Shown in pieces: positions 5,134 through 5,340 of a stretch of 5,340 bases of DNA; the stretch's first letter is position 1, and each line of letters begins with the position of its first letter. The translations under genes were made by a program, and so were the position numbers. Origin of the DNA: Wenzhouxiangella sp. (GTDB taxonomy: Bacteria; Pseudomonadota; Gammaproteobacteria; Xanthomonadales; Wenzhouxiangellaceae); NCBI GenBank assembly GCA_007119095.1, contig SKQI01000256.1, positions 1 to 5,340 on the forward strand, given 5' to 3'. The notes below the pieces were generated by a model. It did no database searches. It was not told where the DNA came from and saw nothing but the letters and a program-made list of their open reading frames with translations.

Positions 5134-5340
5134 TCAGTAGGTTTCGGTGAAATAGTCCGTGGTTTTCTTCAAGGCCTCCGCCCAGGCCACTTTCAAGTCC
5201 GCGTTGAACCGCGGATCGAACTCGGACACTGCCTGCAGCAGACTATCGCGCCAGTGCACGTAAAACTTCGGATCAACGGGGGCCCTGCCCTTGCGGCTGT
5301 GAACCATTGCCATTTCATCCATGGAGCGCTGGACAATGGC
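5134..5340 (-). CDS. Globin-like protein, C-terminal part, 5' end beyond the window
   Basis: The frame is open to the right edge, giving 68 visible residues. The Met at 5322 is internal, because the six codons upstream (AIVQRS) continue the same helix-like sequence. The pattern VHSRKG (His14 of the visible part), then DPKFYVHWRDSLLQAV, then FDPRFNADLKVAWAEALK and a final aromatic tail, resembles the F to H helices of small single-domain bacterial globin-like proteins, with His14 the natural candidate for the proximal haem ligand. This is recognition by pattern only: the B and E helices and distal residues lie outside the window. If correct, it would bind haem and interact with O2 or NO. It converges on rnpB, with its stop codon 21 bases past the RNA. 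Confidence 0.55.
   Translation of the reverse strand, partial: AIVQRSMDEMAMVHSRKGRAPVDPKFYVHWRDSLLQAVSEFDPRFNADLKVAWAEALKKTTDYFTETY

Noticed and set aside
5090..5134. Intrinsic terminator for rnpB (CCGGC/GCCGG at 5090-5105, or ACCG/CGGT at 5124-5134)
   Set aside because: The first stem competes with the conserved P1 helix and CR V, and the second has only 4 bp with no T tract. Neither is convincing.
1..5340. Mobile element, CRISPR array, tRNA or phage-related signal
   Set aside because: No spaced direct repeats, terminal inverted repeats, transposase-like frame or tRNA cloverleaf was seen. The genes are conserved housekeeping types in consistent composition.

Overview
The window looks like ordinary chromosomal housekeeping DNA from a fairly GC-rich gammaproteobacterium. 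This rests on an E. coli-like type A RNase P RNA, a PrmB-type ribosomal protein methyltransferase, an E. coli-like phosphatidylserine decarboxylase proenzyme and an etfB-etfA pair. Genus cannot be fixed from the sequence alone. There is no tRNA, CRISPR array, insertion sequence or gap over about 100 bases, so nearly every base is assigned.

Layout, left to right. Positions 1-347 (+) hold the C-terminal end of a Hanks-type Ser/Thr protein kinase, cut by the window edge. It converges on the etfBA operon, which runs on the minus strand (etfB 2112-1366, etfA 1366-428, sharing one base). A GC-rich inverted repeat sits between the two converging stop codons. Upstream of etfB, also on the minus strand, is prmB (3108-2203), read here as starting at TTG. 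Divergent from prmB, across about 96 bases, are a SCO1/SenC-type copper chaperone (3205-3852, +) and, 16 bases later, psd (3869-4717, +). The RNase P RNA gene follows (about 4750-5112, +). The right edge carries the 3' end of a minus-strand gene that looks like a globin (5340-5134).

Roles. EtfAB carries electrons from acyl-CoA and related dehydrogenases to the membrane quinone pool. The SCO protein would deliver copper to, or reduce, the CuA site of cytochrome oxidase. Psd makes phosphatidylethanolamine. PrmB methylates ribosomal protein L3, and RNase P matures tRNA 5' ends. The respiratory and membrane theme is loose, and no dedicated new system is visible. The points most worth a second look are small: a perfect TATAAT placed so that the SCO mRNA could be leaderless, a His/Cys cluster in the SCO cytoplasmic tail, a TTG start and an SD-abutting hairpin for prmB, and a short P3 plus an unusual CR-V base in the RNase P RNA.
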